DNA of 41,369 nt from Rhodospirillales bacterium (GCA_016214125.1 JACRPC010000001.1:1-41369), one strand, 5' to 3'; counted from the first letter of the stretch, positions 30,001-31,687 are shown. The notes: generated from the sequence alone by a model not told the origin. A program made the numbers and translations.

Positions 30001-31687
30001 GCTTGGCCGCCTTGATCGCCGCGAAGGCCGCCGTCACCGCCGCGTCGCTGGCCTCGATCGCCGCTTGGACGATCTTGGCGATCTTGGTGGCGACGCCGGC
30101 GTTGGTCTCGGCCGCCTGGCGCAGGGCGTCGACCAGGGAGTCGTCGAGCGTCTCGCCCCGGCCTGCCGCCGCCGCCGCCGCCAAGGCGGCCTTGGCCACC
30201 GACGAGGCGGTGGCGGAAATCGCCGCCGCCGCGCCCAGGGCCTTCATCTGGGCGGTCGCCACCTGGGTCAATTGCTGCGCCTGGGCGGCCGACAGGCCAT
30301 AAAGGCTGCTGCCGGCCTTGGTGGAAATCGACTGCGAGAGCTGGGTGAGTTGGGTCGACGCGTTCTGTTCCGCCGCCGAGGCCGCCGAAGCCGCCGCCGA
30401 GGCCGCCTTGGCGATGTCGACGATTTCCGACACCGCCTTGCTGTAATCGTTGGGCTTGGCCAAGATGCGGAGGCGCTCGACGTCGATGTTGACGGTGGGC
30501 TCGAGAATGTCCTTCAGCGCTTCGCGCACGAAGGCCAGGCGCACGATTTGCAACTGCTGTATCTGCAAGCCTTTGTTCACCGCCTCGGCCAGAGTCTGCG
30601 GCTCCTGGGCGGCCGGACGGCTGCCGTTGTCGGGCGTGATCTGGCCTTGGCGGTCCGGTTCCGGCGCCGGCCCGTTTTCCGGTTGATTGGGTTGCTGCGG
30701 ACCGGTCGGGTTGGGCAGGATGGTGAGAACGTTGCCGTAGGTCTGCTCGATCTGCGCCGCCGACAGAATGGTCGGCGTCGGCATCGGTTGGTTGGCGCTG
30801 GTGATCTGAATCGTGTGGCCGATCTGATTGAGGACCACGCTGCCGGCTTGGTTGGTCAGCACGATCTCGCCCACCGTGACCGCGCCACGCGGGTCGGTCT
30901 CGGGCAAGAGCGTGAAGGAACTTTGCTCTCCTTCCTGCGCCGCCTGCACCGCCACCTTGGTGCCGCGGATGCCCATGGTCGCCAAGGGCGTGCGCACCAC
31001 CATGGCGTCGGTGCCGGTCTTGGCGATCTGGCCGGAGACGAAGGCGAAGGCGCCCTGCACCACCGTGGCCGCCATGATCCCGGTTTTTTCCGCCGGGTTG
31101 TAGACCATCTCGTCGATGACCATGCGGCCGCTCTTGCCGAGCGAGAAGGTGGTCTGATCGGCGAAACGGATGGCGACCGAGCCCTCGCGGCCGGTGGCGA
31201 TGACGTCGCCCTGGAAGATCGGCGAATCCTTGGCAAGCACGGCCTTGGAACCGTCGGCGTGGGTTACCTCGACCACGCCTTCGATCTTCTCGACCTTGCC
31301 GATCGCTTTTGATGCGTCGCTTAGGGTGGTGATGCGTCCGGTCGGCGATCCGGCCTGCGCCCAACCGGCGGGAACCAGGGGTTTGGCCAGCGCCTGGGCC
31401 AGATCGGGCTCGATCTGCGCGCCTTGCGGCGTCACCAGGAGCGGCGGCTGGGCCTGGGCAAAGTAATTGAGGATGACGATCTTCGAACCGTCGGGACCGA
31501 TCAGGACCAGATCGGCGCCTTCCTTGACGAAATCGGCCTTGAGCAGCCACGCGCCTTCGCCGACCGTCAGGCGGGTCGCCGTTTCGCCGTCAAGATAGCG
31601 AATCGGTGCCGGCGCCGGCACACCGGCCGCGACTCCGTCAATCCCGGTGGGCCGGGTTTCGGTGGCGGATTGCGGTTCGGTTGCCAT
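1..31687 (-). CDS. Giant FecR-headed, RTX-repeat surface protein/adhesin (partial, C-terminus beyond left edge)
   Basis: One open frame runs from ATG at 31687 to the left edge: at least 10,562 residues, with no stop seen and the same phase at both ends and at about ten interior points checked. Domain order: N-terminal module and FecR-like domain (about 30-245), Pro/Gln linker, Ala-rich helical stalk with three beta modules (about 413-2810), six cadherin/VCBS-like repeats (about 2820-3440), then RTX calcium-binding repeats (GGxGxDxLxG) to the edge, interspersed with propeller arrays, Calx-beta domains and repeated RTX-associated modules. There is no N-terminal signal peptide, which fits type I secretion through a C-terminal signal outside the window. 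A GAGG at 31698-31701 is a plausible Shine-Dalgarno site. Known giant RTX/VCBS proteins are adhesins or cell-surface layers; that role is inferred here. Codons TTA, CTA and TCA are rare, so long antisense frames stay open by chance. Confidence 0.93.
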   Translation of the reverse strand, partial: MATEPQSATETRPTGIDGVAAGVPAPAPIRYLDGETATRLTVGEGAWLLKADFVKEGADLVLIGPDGSKIVILNYFAQAQPPLLVTPQGAQIEPDLAQALAKPLVPAGWAQAGSPTGRITTLSDASKAIGKVEKIEGVVEVTHADGSKAVLAKDSPIFQGDVIATGREGSVAIRFADQTTFSLGKSGRMVIDEMVYNPAEKTGIMAATVVQGAFAFVSGQIAKTGTDAMVVRTPLATMGIRGTKVAVQAAQEGEQSSFTLLPETDPRGAVTVGEIVLTNQAGSVVLNQIGHTIQITSANQPMPTPTILSAAQIEQTYGNVLTILPNPTGPQQPNQPENGPAPEPDRQGQITPDNGSRPAAQEPQTLAEAVNKGLQIQQLQIVRLAFVREALKDILEPTVNIDVERLRILAKPNDYSKAVSEIVDIAKAASAAASAASAAEQNASTQLTQLSQSISTKAGSSLYGLSAAQAQQLTQVATAQMKALGAAAAISATASSVAKAALAAAAAAGRGETLDDSLVDALRQAAETNAGVATKIAKIVQAAIEASDAAVTAAFAAIKAAKQSGVGTATDWLKAGMKTAVEDYTALARSKLLALDASLTLEDVSALATDVRTGVQSLKTVADAMASAGSGSPLATMCDVIDQADTAAEKARLTALQAKETLILDNSITDAEADAVFAALTAAADNAFNFAAEAKSAFDAADALVDVTTLLAGIDGSAITGFQEALTADLSAETASQSASGAIDQAGREQDALEDLLSGAAAAAVTAKDGLLATAETNETTAQAALDQAAANLIAARELYAQKLVDYKIADLTAQAYQAAIAKANTALASAHTDTLAAQAEYDAAHAAYLAAKAASDADLADTAKVATTSLKYQIELNAQSSLTFAQQVEALFTDAKQTAEGNATTKAAAAATAQTALGLADTALAAAEAAYQTELGDFITAADAVADATAAAANAHGYLSFAQAVGAGQAKAVFEVNVEELQDALAAFKAKADLVTQYAAEAKSHAIIGTANKILADAAEQKAIAAYNAAQDLLEVVKAEAQDVADAYALSYHATEAGAVAARNALYAAAKAIYDVDADTGLAVEYNLAAQAARQVATAASNLADVINPEPVDPAALIAAFEAAKAKAAQADAEAEAERAQQAEQALAAAAKNQALAAAHAEAAKVAATAHAAAETALAVAVAKNALAEQYRVAAREARLAADAAEAADNGALAAAKATAAETAATLALQAAQAARAASRDAELQAGVAVSAAAGGSKAAAELGEKAQKLAGKAAQEATDAESASLKATGEAEAARASADLQGAEDHAAELALAAAAEAEAAADAARLKAQDSANQAVADRLIGQAAAKSLAESLAETALAKAALAADYATKAAAAAENVESDLATNFATQADAAADAAQAAAEAAAQMAQGKGSAALDQAIRAATAAASAKTSAGAAQGSAQAASSAAQAVDKWTEGEASADRAAAQKTAAQAAAAASKAASAAQTAAAEAAAKDAATVKPSVDLAAAKATTESRHEALLKVQAERAKADDGNANLTTAIEAVWDKAVVQAQDAYTKAVSSQDLAQKAADAAQAAADLANAQALAAARAASSASAAAGDAASKAGFAAAFEIGAQSFAQSQADSAIAAIAEAAIAAKNIAIEKAALAAEKAALAEAKANLVLSATSSETTINQAKIDAAQAKVDADSAYAAANSAVLNAAQALGLTLDADPTADEAKTLIGGFADTAAAKDDLHSGLTVAPTQALLDAQAQADAAQVALVASVKAALDSAVKAVSAALASKNLAAAQSDLASASADDRATALRTAAEKALLASQADAQSASEQAAASAKSAASALEATASRKADAQAVVDAAAKAAHASAAAQAAKTQALLSLAAAEAAKTTATVKAAEAKALYNAALASGGDGVDQKAFETLKIANTAAQTALELAKTAVADASASLASVTDAAAKAAASATTATAALAKVDVAAANLAHANAQAAATAATAAKTTAEIAANSANALTADPSDTADQIRAKVTQAQTYETQAETAAATARTQAALADAALAASPRVATIRSEAQAAADAAQAAAATAGGVAQVDTVTLAGTVEAGDKYTVTIDGHAVTYTLTGGESGLAGIRDAMVAAVNADSAVNGTVLAEAGSGAGQVTLTALSAGVPFTTKASAQNFAGIADNSASVAVTTANLGGATEVAQIDTITLSGTVEAGDRYSVTVNGLAISYTAVGGDTLASVRSNLVAALNADPTVGATVTAANGAGAGQITLTALNAGTGFTASTGAVNVTGGAADNTATITTTVANLKGGDDLAKAAADRAVAQKDAVVAELAKASAAAATVAASVAAKAAAEAAATALAAANTAAANAKTALDTAQAKAALAKSEAAASHIPEAQAAAADANAAKAAALAAKNAAATALADALAAKNAALAATQMAGAGTVALGYYAQAQESYNKASAAQLASARDYDSAVTAAANAQAQADYAAAGAEQQAALQAAAYLAEITAADQRAEAHAQAAEAARDRADAAGEAALDQAHDAMSSVVEAMTKAVAFAADAPAAIKNAVTATHTAAQAAETTIGNAIESNSDTAGTDTATAIQAVIDKINDTLAVLPQETTITLGGTIEAGDSFSVTIDGTLVAYTVQGGNGLADVQAALVAAINGSAAVAVMQAEAGVGIGEIVLTGVDAAASPTVTVLATNKVGGVNDQTITTENTGAEPTLLSLKDGLVLAHDIAQSIQTAVTDAHTQAGTARAAADAINPPASGTGLDQTMVGAATGAADTAATARTAAEAAADEAVAQQNASLQAVGLIESARIGFDNFLAKAEQDDLLATQREAAQAMPEAVADAASGNEDGLVSFNLLANDLRADGQALAGATLVGVSTPSHGTVTIDDDDDGTVTYKPDANFHGTDQFTYTIAKEVNGQTVYSTATATLSIASVNDAPVAKLDSLSMFDNAVMSVTPLRNDVDADGDALTITQIAGQAIAAGQSVTLGNGAIVTLNANKTLTINPNGQFQHLGAGESDSIQFAYTISDGTLASTANVQATVIGTNDAPIAQAASHSGNEDAAIVGTLSASDPDAHDTLTFSTAAGGAPAHGTLTINADGTFTYTPSANYSGADSFTYRVVDPQGVAATNTVNLTINAVNDAPVALSDSAAVGAGQSALLAPLGNDSDAEGDALSITAVSAGTYGTAELVTSGGSTSLLRYTADKTSGLPRGTVVEDVVTYTVSDGHGGTATGTVRIAVTGKNNAPVTGADSISVGEDGTVTFNPVANDSDADGDAVKVASFGQGAKGVVSKNADGTLSYRPLAAEANSLQAGQTLSDSFTYLATDGVGGFSAVQTVTVTINGANDAPLAQADSAATRASRVLTVDAAAGLLANDSDPDSGDTRIVSAYSATSAKGALVTVNADGSYSYDGRAVPEFANLAPGATGSDSFSYTIRDGAGATAQATVSITVSGNAIQVSGIRTVYLQADSDDFVIGSAGADTVTFSGLAEAGDAFEGGGGADSLTLADGANVISVANVETVSGGTGNDTIVNGAGSATLLGGAGGDTLVGGVGDDVFTGGAGDDRLNGGMGNDVAHYTGNAADYVISGDERGMVTVAGADGVDVLKGVETLRFADRDLRVAAKSDIELMPFDPNSPAWGTWGASMVEGLVGGGFVAVSLRFDTEGNGTVVGQLFDSNGTMAGAPFTIDAPVEVGATVVNSYWFDVAALPNGGFVVALESRDTWSGYMVGGSFRLYDDQGNALGPAVPLESSAPGVELSVAAVTDGFVIAWNDFDNMIEATTGRNAGQRFDLTGEPIGSEFVLWEAEAGADPYSNYSTTFLEPLAGGGFAAFTYTYSNDGTDNDYHVRLFDAEALPLSSLIPIINTSDADLSPNYFMYLSAAALTNGGFLAAWEADDGTEIRAQRYNIAGEPEGPEFRVTPDVAGLKFDPSILGLADGGFVVSWTDWTAEGDPAGVYIQRFGANGGALGDPIRVLTNVNSFLSMAALADGGFVVAPTLYGEDYVPTYASAQVFDSAGNPLGKVNLTGTAGDDVLMVGDGLGLVVGGTGNDAALLADGGVTTTVSGIESLLGGTGNDAVTAHASTFNERDPGLSFDGGAGIDTLVLLNKTNKASLTSTSLDESELANVVGWERWTLVNEKTLTLTLNDANNEAGLEIEAVGAASVVIDGSAEDESSFTILGSTGNDTLTGGGVADELTGGAGGDRFRLLPGASMAGAPDVVTDFGNGTDLIEFVGMAGLQLKATPFAFDTDPLATIANIDADGTIADKVVFFTDGADGWLYVKGAGLDTDHSGALLKLTGVSVLPKPADLVGVAGEPLVLNGTASDDALTGWYGDDTLGGGDGADVLNGGPGGNDVLDGGLGNDVAVFDGPADLFTFTAGGGLVTVAGAGGADVLSDIETLRFTDRDLALSGFPSGPFTLTGTTSNDTLTIGPGIGTLDGGSGNDTVRLAADGAAVTLVGVETLNGGVGNDSVTVAGSILDTNATGRIYDAGGGSDTLAISAAATLTLSATELTGLTNWESWTLASAQTYSLTLSNANNTNGLFINAAGTGSRTINGGAETTGAFTMIGGSGVDTLTGGGGSDTFTGGLGNDRLNGGMATDIAAFTGNAGDYTISAAGGSVTVAGADGTDILTGIEILRFADRDLTLLNSGEQRVNSTTSGNQQNPAVATLADGSFVIAWRGGGGQDGFGDGIFIRRYDAQGLMVGPEIQANSYTEENQIRPAIAALADGGFVATWESYHQDGSAYGVYGQRFDSLGVAVGSEFRVKSTTGGFDSGSSVAGLPDGGFVVTWMTGNDGDDWGIHAQRFDADGDPAGGEFLVNSYIAGKQYGPAPIAVLPDGGFLVTWFNDGGGATQRIYGQHYDSSGVAVGPEFAISPDESGYRYESAPSVAALANGGFVVTWSLTGDDFADGNVIGQLFDADGLAIGSAFQLNTYVPGGQYNRGSQAVIGLSDGGFVAAWASQLQDGSAYGVYGQRFAADGQKVGAEFPINSYTTSYQDYPALAATPDGGFVVTWQSSGQDGSGEGIYARRYDASGESPGLILIGTAGDDTLRVGPGIASVQGDAGNDTVLLAAGGVTTKVVGIETLMGGTGNDTVAISGAELDVGGTGLAFDGGSGTDQLTIRAPGPLALNAAELANIAGWENWTLDAGGSVALTLTDANATGSLVIDASARGATLIDGSAETAAGLTLIGGAGDATLIGGAGNDALMVAGDTTASVEGGAGTDRLILAAGGTIVTANTIESITGSAGSDLVILGASTTGSADVDLGDGADILFLNQTGMTVSVAGAETVYGGDGDDAIIASGSTATTLRAGTGNDTLQGGAGNDLLDGEGGGNVARFAGPLANYAFSFSGNDLIVADQTGADGTDILRNVARIDFADGKSLAVSGHDLTAGSGNDSFTIGDLAFGKVDGGLGTDTVTLAGGGFYAAVDHVESVIGGSGGDALSLGVSDSGTANVDLGAGIDALYLNGFSGTVSTAGVESIQGGDGNDIITTANVAAVRIDGDAGNDEVHGTSGGDTLLGGTGNDTLFGDGGGDTLDGGTGNDTAWLEAGAVLSASGPSLLATSATGTSTLTAIETLHLGGAATVAVEALTSSGSTKFNLTFDGGDNAIAIGDLNFGSVDGGAGTDTVTLADGGVYATAWYVESVIGGSGGDALVLGVSDSGAIDIDMGAGIDAVYLSDFVGNATLAGAEQITGTDGADSVTLLGATGAKVMAGDGDDSIRGGAGNDSIEGGQGDDVVAFTGVGADRVFSVEDGVLVARHGGELDRLSGVETLRLVEGDLTVAEAIAPTRVNAASTGFQAKPAIAQLTGGGHVVIWESQPFDGGSLDLVGQRFDAAGKPVGPEFAVNTATAGHQRDAAVTALADGGFVVAWKSVDQDGDQDGVYLQRFDAAAAKLGPETLVNVTTFDDQNDPQIATLSDGGFVMVWKSWGQNAAQYDIYGRKFDAAGAPVGGEFLVNTEVADGQWNPRVVGLAGGGFVVGWDSQMSEIDHPGSYSDVFAQRFTNAGVKIGVAFRLNDETANAQGLDDLKPTEDGGFIAMWSGETGTEMGMEVYGRRFAADGTALGDQFAVTGGLLSTQGGARVAELTDGSFVVTYIDSSGNYVVYARHLAADGTPVGDPFAVTAPSITTHDPSPMALADGGYLITWESSRDYASSLTDIHSQRYDALDQPVGQPMLVGDLGDNVIGVGAGLDTIEGGTGNDTVFLTAEAGMVSLGGVETVLGSSGADWVELKASESINIDVDLGADASDDRVTLLEGNIDLAVSGARLVVGSGDGDIITALDSTGVTLDGNSGNDTLVGGAGDDTLIGGPGYDVLTGGLGTNTFVVFRGPYDPIGGVTDTIADWKTGDVVRFEGIAGITFDPSRAFEFAGSVEDTLAAIEADGTIADALVFFTNGTDGYLTVKGRGTGSADFDQFTVRLAGVTVAPASAGELPGIAVLEPSLLGTNDADTLLGTAGADFISGLDGADRIEGLGGSDALLGGAGNDTLLGGAGADRLYGEGGDDVLDGGTDAEIAAGIGPTRISVAGDGTEATDGVVFGASLSADGRYIAFHSQAGNLVAGDSNAVGDMFVKDRLTGTLELVSRAADGTLGNGSTQSNPILSADGRYALFHSSADNLVPGDGNGRDDLFRKDLMTGAVVRVNTDPDGFEALDFHTYQSAAISADGALVAFVSRAENLIPGVETRLYDEYDDEYYDSNTIFLKNLITGQIAMVDVAQDGTPPDGEASAQKVDLSVDGRYVVFASYATNLGPMVDGYSAQVYVRDMQTGQVVLASADQYANVANDTTDNAAISANGRYVVFDSRATNIGGADGTPYQDDVYRKDLLTGELLRVSETATHESGNAAASGADISADGRFVVFTSTATNLSPNDDNDPFTDIFVKDMLTGAVAKLSHGQGDSSDAQISADGRVISFRSSDSNLVAADTNQSDDLYSITNPFLAADTLAGGTGNDTLLGGTGDDLQGGDGDDRIVLHADGGLGLGVFTRIDGGAGADTLAFAGDADLSTSLVAGVETITFQGSSPIIGRLRQGDFTTVEGRTDVAETLVVAAARNGTVDLSDVTFVTWGAEDHLVLKGSLGDDILYGREFGTTFDGAGGADQLFGDVGDDRFVDTGLGPSATIMGGAGHDVLLIQGGASVQGASLSSLEGITFLGAGAAELDTAYLDPNFGGGLAANTVITGSAGANTLHFGGFGIYSVDASAFTFVDWSTEDVVRFDANDGDEMIGTGQADAFEIGYSNMGTPGLVSLQGGAGNDQFAPVTYLAADSVLDGGAGSDALNGLWDYRGVGLNSIERFGFQPGAGIGWLTSSQIGSGLSATAEIVGAGEPFFGLLDIAIDVGNSLDLSGWTFSNWDTATNAADYRIQLNGTGNNDTLIGTSQADTLWGLEGDDVVIGGAGNDRLAGHVGTDTLTGGSGANVFVVNSPLDSTLAATDTITDFKPGDAIAFTLLVDLGYNPNAPYAFTTSVAATVAAIDGDSAINGQVVFFTDGTDGWLYVKGDGGSGTDHDGTLLRLAGVTVAPAAQALLGVRDDSPPPFISGTADDDTLIGTPGDDTLFGLAGNDRLVSAGGADVLDGGADDDWLVLDGAIPAESAVTIIGGPGTDTVVLAFAELDAAINAMTRVGNDLVFYLNGGSQIFLKDQFAGTGQEVERGTTSAFEDGIHFATGLVGGVDDDLIVGFGNDNEVLEGGEGGDELIWGGGDNVTLDGGDGEDFVSFFNASEGIALDLTDAAPIAQAASWSANLISIEAVEGTFYDDVLIGDAEGNHFVGRGGNDSIDGGQGDDELSYAFLSDGITVTLNGATPALVSYGGGTDLIVNIENLRGGAGADSIIGDAGRNRIEGGQGDDTLDGGAGYDTVSYHDAQAGVIVDLDLGFASGGAGNDSLANFEQIDGSRFNDTLKGDDGDNYLSGRQGSDTLNGGLGFDTAAYWDGRAGSSDTASFGITVTLDSDGTTTLGDPWKAGDTDTLIGIENIVGTNRADIVTGDEFANQIEGRGGDDTLDGGLGSDRLAYWNADAGITVDLGTVDGNGYATVLDGQGGVDKVRGFEVIDGSRQGDRLIGDAGANTLYGNDGDDTLVGGAGNDHLGGGAGFDFLDYSGAAGPIAVNAQSHTVTQDADSDSFWDIEYLIGTDFADSFTFGTLAPAWTGNGTGGTTAISSLAGPRHQMTFDYSADIYGDWTAKSWDATTTISSATTLSLVWNYSGFHSWFATEASLTLRINGVDVQTLQGSSAVGGGFDWEGTTLVDVKAGDQLGFHMTGVNFDSDARLIGHLVVTYNGLAVEGGNGSDRLVITNPAALSDGYFGGATGIETLELTASGPAQSVELGGESETAGIALVDALATSGGVAIDAMARILAIAMEGGSGADSLRGGSGSDTLTGGLGNDLLIGGAGADTLLGGGGDDTYRYLAAGQSTLTDTDRISDYLPGTGEKIEFVGMAGITMLAAPYGGTGPVADRVAAIEADGAIANKLVFFTDGTDGWLYVKGAGTGTNHDQTLIHLLGVTAVPALGDILGVAPEGAPTVWSVASASGVSVGEAVGSVGAFTVTRGGDVSAAATINYQFNGSSAALGADFTDPGSGTLAFAAGEATKTITLAVVDDVVVGENESIVVTLVNPSQGTIAGASATLVIDDNDVVISGQNLTGTSGTDMLIAGAGDDTLSGLGGTDALFGLEGNDTLDGGIGPDTLVGGDGADLFVYGNGYFSGAEMIQGGAGFDTIVNSGTNNFSGGTVDSIEELAYSGSGSATFAGVQIGAGLAVNASIVGDANSNSLTIIASPGQNLSLTGFFYQNWSSHWDVTSLVGSSGNEVLIGNGESNNIFQGGAGNDVLIGGVNLDTASYAYGGITGPVIVDLAHNTAFVDGETDTLSGFEMVIGTAYADALRGSGAFFERFTGGAGNDSIDGRGGYDEISYQNAASAVTVDLGAGIGGNGADAGNDSFAHVEMVRGSVHGDALIGGSGGYERFNGLGGDDTILGNGGYDEITYQSAAGAVTVDLTAGTASGADGADVFSGIEGVRGSDFADTLIGSAANNTLAGGMGDDTLTGGLGTDTYQFRDADQGNPGTLARLARLGTDTITDFRGLVFDGTAGQGDSLRLALDDFGSIAGGLVEGENFVKSTQALASLSHEYGSGVGPALLAIGAIGGNGGVELWYTDDRTNATLANSHKLAILDGIDLDDLSLADLQVSVTREGTVDADTLIGSDQADTLLGEGGADTLTGGFGPDRLLGGSDGDLFRFVSKADSNVLSGPDVIADFVTGIDRIEFAGMADVALRAGAYAYTGNVDTTLEAIQNDAALANKLVFFSGDGNGYLYVKGSGSGTNFDGTLIKLDGVVAQPTLGDFLGVVADAPPLPTLSITATSPTVDEFAASAIFTVTRSGDLSGTSTVNYLATGDSASADSDFVLASGTVTLTPGQSSQTITVNLIDDAVAEGDESFHVVLSAPSNATIDIGTAAIVIVEDDQAGTDDTLTGTAGADTLDGGGGNDTLLGMNGNDTLLGGSGFDTLIGGGNTDTLIGGAGGDIFRYGDGGESWTSYTDTIVDFQPGSDRIEFTGMAGVTYWPATYSYTGTAVTTASDIAANAGVANQVVFFTNGSDGWVYVKGSGSGTSFDGALIKLVGVTVPPSAADLIGPITGPGTGTMWGTQSADVVAGTPEADIVNARNGNDIVVGGLGNDILVGGGNADTLTGGAGGDIFRYGDGGESWTSYTDTITDFEPGLDRIEFTGMAGIQYWPAAYSFTGTAVTTASDIAVNTNVSNQLVFFSDGIDGWLYVKGTGGGGTDFDGTLIKLTGITVPPLIGDLIGPMAGLGTGTMWGTQSADVVAGTPETDIVNARNGNDIVLGGLGNDILAGGGNADTLTGGAGGDIFRYGDGGESWTSYTDTIVDFQPGSDRIEFTGMAGIQYWPAAYSFTGTANTTASDIAVNANVSNQLVFFSNGIDGWLYVKGTGGGGTDFDGTLIKLAGITTPPSAADLIGPTAGPGTGTMWGTQSADVVAGTPETDIVNARNGNDIVLGGLGNDILVGGGNADTLTGGAGGDIFRYGDDGESWTSYTDTITDFVSGSDRIEFTGIAGITLRAGSYSWAGSANGTATTIAADGGVANNIVFFTNGTDGWIYVKGAGSGTSFAGTLIKLAGVTAPLATTDYAGLPITGTTANDILLGGDGADTLIGELGGDTLTGGAGADAFRYLAGGDSTTAAYDVITDFATGTDRIELAGIGGITLGGLPYAFDTDAATMIAAIEADGAIADKAVFFTDTTNGWLYVKGAGSGTSYAGTLITLAGVTAMPTLADVPGLVAAPTVPDHVLTVAGPSVGEAAGTVTFTVTRTGETSLASSVDYTLVSGTATYATDFIGANGTVTFAAGETVKTISVAIVDDGQTETTEESFTVTLANASVGTISTPSVTLAIADNDGAGNEVLYGTSGLDTMFGGPGNDSLIGYGSDDSLFGQDGDDTLWGTDGNDFLDGGDGNDVLLGEWGVNTLVGGAGNDSITGDFGSLNERAIYTGNMADYTITQNPTTGIYTVTDNRVGSPDGTDTLNLVEILDFVDQDYAMGLNLGGSGGPDTVTGTENTDRMIGYASNDTLTGLGGDDTL
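541..860 (-). other. Calx-beta domain
   Basis: It contains VLTVAGPSVGEAAGTVTFTV, then ATYATDFIGANGTVTFAAGE, then ETTEESFTVTLANASVG and ends VTLAIADNDG. This is the most C-terminal Calx-beta domain visible, at about residues 10,276-10,383. Confidence 0.83.
1659..3203 (-). repeat. Three near-identical 516-bp tandem repeats (172 residues each)
   Basis: Units begin at 1659, 2175 and 2691, with a related, more diverged unit from 3204. Each encodes a short RTX block (GNDIVVGGLGNDILVGG) plus a module ending in VVFFTxGxDGWLYVKG. The nucleotide identity is very high, for example in the stretch starting gatatcgttgcccagcccgc. This indicates recent duplication or gene conversion, and a place where assemblies could collapse. 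Confidence 0.9.
3390..3710 (-). other. Calx-beta domain
   Basis: It reads LSITATSPTVDEFAASAIFT, then SASADSDFVLASGTVTLTPG, then DDAVAEGDESFHVVLSAPSN and ends IVIVEDDQ. These are the hallmark strands and acidic calcium-binding loops of Calx-beta domains. It lies between two RTX blocks. Confidence 0.85.
5840..6190 (-). other. Calx-beta domain
   Basis: It contains VGEAVGSVGAFTVTRGGDVS, then GADFTDPGSGTLAFAAGEAT, then VVGENESIVVTLVNPSQG and ends TLVIDDND. This is the second of three Calx-beta domains in the window, flanked by RTX repeats on one side and an RTX-associated module on the other. Confidence 0.83.
6890..7330 (-). other. Unassigned beta-rich insert in the RTX region
   Basis: About 145 residues without RTX repeats occur here. 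They include aromatic strands (SLVWNYSGFHSWFATE), LTLRINGVDVQTLQGSS, FDWEGTTLVDVKAGDQLGF and a final HLVVTYNG. It resembles a secreted beta-sandwich of the carbohydrate-binding or lectin kind, but I do not recognise the family. It could be a ligand-binding domain of the adhesin. Confidence 0.45.
10930..12180 (-). repeat. Seven-repeat PD40/TolB-like propeller array
   Basis: Seven repeats carry the PD40-type signature SADGRYxxFxSxAxNL followed by DxFxKDxxTG: SLSADGRYIAFHS, ILSADGRYALFHS, AISADGALVAFVS, DLSVDGRYVVFAS, AISANGRYVVFDS, DISADGRFVVFTS and QISADGRVISFRS. This is a different propeller class from the other three arrays and sits at about residues 6503-6920. Confidence 0.75.
13200..14370 (-). 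repeat. Seven-repeat propeller-like array 3
   Basis: Seven repeats occur at residues about 5773-6163, including LTGGGHVVIWES, LADGGFVVAWKS, LSDGGFVMVWKS, LAGGGFVVGWDS, TEDGGFIAMWSG, LTDGSFVVTYID and LADGGYLITWES. Each has a following QRFDAAG-type strand. It is the same class as arrays 1 and 2 but diverged enough not to be a recent duplication. Confidence 0.7.
16620..17780 (-). repeat. Seven-repeat propeller-like array 2
   Basis: Seven clear repeats occur at residues about 4636-5023: LADGSFVIAWRG, LADGGFVATWES, LPDGGFVVTWMT, LPDGGFLVTWFN, LANGGFVVTWSL, LSDGGFVAAWAS and TPDGGFVVTWQS. Each is followed by a strand such as GVYGQRFDSLG. This family of repeats is common in RTX proteins. The seven-bladed fold is inferred from repeat number. 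Confidence 0.72.
19660..20840 (-). repeat. Seven-repeat propeller-like array 1
   Basis: Seven repeats of about 50-60 residues each carry a GGFVVxW-like strand followed by a GxxFD-like strand, for example LVGGGFVAVSLR, LPNGGFVVALES, LTNGGFLAAWEA, LADGGFVVSWTD and LADGGFVVAPTL. The repeat length, pattern and number suggest a seven-bladed beta-propeller at about residues 3616-4010. Confidence 0.65.
21370..23230 (-). repeat. Six cadherin/VCBS-like tandem repeats
   Basis: Six repeats of roughly 100 residues each end in NDAPV-type linkers (SVNDAPVAKLDS, GTNDAPIAQAAS, AVNDAPVALSDS, GKNNAPVTGADS, GANDAPLAQADS). They contain the diagnostic LLANDxDxDGD, HGTLTINADGTFTYTP and DSFTYxVxD elements. These are calcium-rigidified Ig-like domains typical of Gram-negative giant adhesins. 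The array links the helical stalk to the RTX part. Confidence 0.88.
23590..23900 (-). repeat. Third copy of the stalk beta module
   Basis: It begins TTITLGGTIEAGDSFSVTI, continues LVAYTVQGGNGLADVQAALV and ends with GGVNDQTITTENTG. It is separated from the other two copies by about 300 residues of Ala-rich helix (23900-24790) and precedes the cadherin-like array. The spacing suggests beta nodules set along a helical rod. Confidence 0.6.
24790..25470 (-). repeat. Two tandem beta modules inserted in the Ala-rich stalk
   Basis: Two copies of a module of about 110 residues follow each other. Each opens with TVTLAGTVEAGDKYTVTI or TITLSGTVEAGDRYSVTV, then HAVTYTLTGGESG or LAISYTAVGGDTL, and ends with GQVTLTAL or GQITLTAL and a TTANL or TTVANL tail. 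The pattern suggests a small beta-sandwich. A third copy lies at 23590-23900. I cannot name the family with certainty. Confidence 0.65.
25471..30450 (-). other. Alanine-rich, predicted helical stalk of the giant protein
   Basis: About 1,650 residues (about 413-2073) consist mostly of Ala with Lys, Glu, Asp, Gln, Thr and Ser, in patterns such as AAAKAAL and AEKAALAEAKA, with almost no Pro or Gly. This composition predicts long alpha-helices or coiled coils. On the plus strand it shows as dense runs of ggcc, gcc and ggc. It lies between the FecR head and the beta domains and could span the periplasm or hold the fibre off the cell. No enzyme motif was seen. One cysteine occurs near residue 638 (MCDVID). 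Confidence 0.75.
30950..31600 (-). other. N-terminal module plus FecR-like domain of the giant protein
   Basis: Residues about 30-110 form a beta-rich segment (for example GADLVLIGPDGSKIVI) that resembles the head of other large RTX proteins of Alphaproteobacteria. It is followed at about 130-245 by a FecR-like domain with GKVEKIEGVVEVTHADGS, then GDVIATGREGSVAIRFADQT, then ATMGIRGTKVAVQ. FecR domains occur on the periplasmic face of iron sensors and also at the N-termini of giant secreted adhesins, where they may help hold the protein at the envelope. That retention role is an inference. Confidence 0.75.

Noticed and set aside
3011-31312. Very long plus-strand open frames (for example 3011-6256, 15896-19951, 20996-25945 and 27368-31312)
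   Set aside because: They lie exactly opposite the codons of the giant minus-strand gene. Their stops would need TTA, CTA or TCA in the sense frame, which this high-GC gene rarely uses. Their peptides are low-complexity Gly/Ala/Arg shadows, while the minus frame gives RTX, VCBS and FecR domains.
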